47,547 nt of DNA. It comes from Deinococcus detaillensis. Its GTDB lineage: Bacteria > Deinococcota > Deinococci > Deinococcales > Deinococcaceae. The stretch is from positions 1-47,547 of the forward strand of contig NZ_VKDB01000024.1 of NCBI RefSeq assembly GCF_007280555.1. Direction: 5' to 3'. The notes below the pieces were generated by a model. The model saw nothing but the letters and a program-made list of their open reading frames with translations. It had not been told where the DNA came from and searched no databases. Both the position numbers and the translations under genes were made by a program. Shown here piece after piece: positions 46,690 through 47,547 of the stretch. Position 1 is the first letter of the stretch, and each line of letters starts with the position of its first letter.

Positions 46690-47547
46690 ATGCCTAGACC
46701 GATTTTTCCTTTTTTGGTGCTGACATCAAGTCTCTTGTCAGGCTGGGCTGCTGCCCAGAGCGCCACCAACATTCAACTGATTTTGGACGCCTCGGGCAGT
46801 ATGTCGGGCAAACTGCCGGACGGCCAAACCCGCATCGCTTCGGCTCAATCCACCTTGACCCAGTTTCTCTCGGGCCTCAACGCCGATTCCGGCTTGAATG
46901 TGGGGATGCGGATTTACGGCGCGGGCCTCAAAGCGGGCCAGCAGTGCGAAGACTCGGTACTCGTGACGCCGATGAAGGGCTTTGACAAAACGGCCCTGCA
47001 AGCGCAGGTCAACGCCGCCAAGCCTAAAGGTGCTACTCCGATTGTGTATTCGCTGATGCAAGCGGCTGCCGATTTTCCGAAAGACAACAGCCAAAAAGTC
47101 ATTGTTTTGGTGACGGACGGTGAAGAGTCCTGCGGCGGCAAGCTCAATGATGCCGTGGCCCTCTTCAAAAAACTGGGCATTGACGTAGATGTCCGCATCA
47201 TCGGCATTGACCTCAACGAAAAGGCCCGCAAGAGTTTTGAATGTGTAGGAACTTTCGAAAATGCCCGCAGTGGCAGGGAACTCGGTGAGGCACTGAACCG
47301 CGCGACGGCCAGCGCTCAAACGGGCAAGTACGCTGTCTCAGGCCCTAAAACTGCTGGAGCAGGCAGCAACATTGCCATCAAGTGGACGGGGCCGAATAAC
47401 GAGGGCGATTACGTGACTATCGTGCCTAAGGGTGCGCCCATCGGTCAATACAAGGATTACTTTTACACTAAAAATGGCAATCCGGGCAGCCTTACTGTGC
47501 CGCTCGTTGCGGGTGAATACGAGCTGCGCTACTCCAGCGAAAAGGCC
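46690..47547 (+). CDS. Secreted VWA protein, paralogue of the gene at 41339 (partial)
   Basis: 286 codons up to the window edge. Signal peptide MPRPIFPFLVLTSSLLSGWAAAQ, then a VWA domain (LILDASGSM MIDAS; VIVLVTDGEESCGGKL), then at least one copy of the 90-residue repeat (IKWTGPNNEGDYVTIVPKG, YFYTKNGNPG, GEYELRYSS) starting at 47329. Compared with the first paralogue, the ~330-residue section between the VWA domain and the repeats is missing, so the repeat follows the VWA domain directly. The rest of the gene lies outside the window. Confidence 0.88.
   Translation, partial: MPRPIFPFLVLTSSLLSGWAAAQSATNIQLILDASGSMSGKLPDGQTRIASAQSTLTQFLSGLNADSGLNVGMRIYGAGLKAGQQCEDSVLVTPMKGFDKTALQAQVNAAKPKGATPIVYSLMQAAADFPKDNSQKVIVLVTDGEESCGGKLNDAVALFKKLGIDVDVRIIGIDLNEKARKSFECVGTFENARSGRELGEALNRATASAQTGKYAVSGPKTAGAGSNIAIKWTGPNNEGDYVTIVPKGAPIGQYKDYFYTKNGNPGSLTVPLVAGEYELRYSSEKA

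Overview
The window looks like chromosomal DNA of a Deinococcus species. The GC content is high and coding is dense on both strands. It also carries several lineage markers: an SLH-domain envelope protein with a C-terminal beta-barrel, a Ser/Thr kinase with a PQQ-type propeller of the RqkA (DR2518) kind, and a SNF2-type helicase carrying an intein in its Walker A motif. All family assignments come from reading motifs by eye; no database search was run.

Layout, left to right. 1-643: the 3' end of an IS3-type transposase abuts a diacylglycerol-kinase-like gene that is broken at both ends. 839-4977 (-): secreted S8 protease, DUF4384 surface protein and sorbosone-dehydrogenase-like lipoprotein. 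5064-6197 (-): DAHP synthase. 6327-9897 (+): a tightly coupled five-gene run encoding a lipoprotein with a cohesin-like module, a secreted Pro/Ala-rich protein, a dockerin-bearing secreted protein, an S4 RNA-binding protein and a DUF1684 protein. 9905-11133 (-): ComF and an unknown protein. 11388-15575: a MocR-type regulator whose PLP lysine is replaced by Gln, an orphan BMP-type binding protein, a small unknown protein and a LysR regulator. 15701-15828: a 128-bp MITE-like element. 15825-17947 (-): two related beta-barrel envelope proteins, one with SLH, coiled-coil and collagen-like segments.

18317-20912 (+): crotonase, HD-domain hydrolase and RNase HII. 21215-24365 (+): gamma-glutamyltransferase and a Brp/Blh-type beta-carotene cleavage enzyme, separated by a second, decayed MITE-like copy. 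24445-26708 (-): a three-gene run encoding Mrp/ApbC, a SufR-like Fe-S regulator and a 2H phosphoesterase. 26841-30663: secreted protein, U32 peptidase/RlhA-like protein and TlpA-like thioredoxin. 30739-35014 (+): alkaline phosphatase behind an 11-bp-periodic Pho-box-like array, then a secreted CxxC protein with a MacB/FtsX-like ABC transporter that has a His/Glu-rich extracytoplasmic stretch. 35048-41177 (-): Cys/Met-metabolism PLP enzyme, nitroreductase and the intein-containing helicase. 41339-47547: two paralogous VWA proteins with 90-residue repeats (the second cut by the window edge) flank tatA, the RqkA-like kinase and a ribbon-helix-helix protein.

The main themes are cell-envelope and secreted proteins (at least twelve exported products), metal and Fe-S handling, and stress signalling. 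The strongest candidate for an under-described system is the 6327-9120 operon, which encodes a membrane-anchored cohesin-like protein together with a dockerin protein. No tRNA, rRNA or CRISPR array was recognised.
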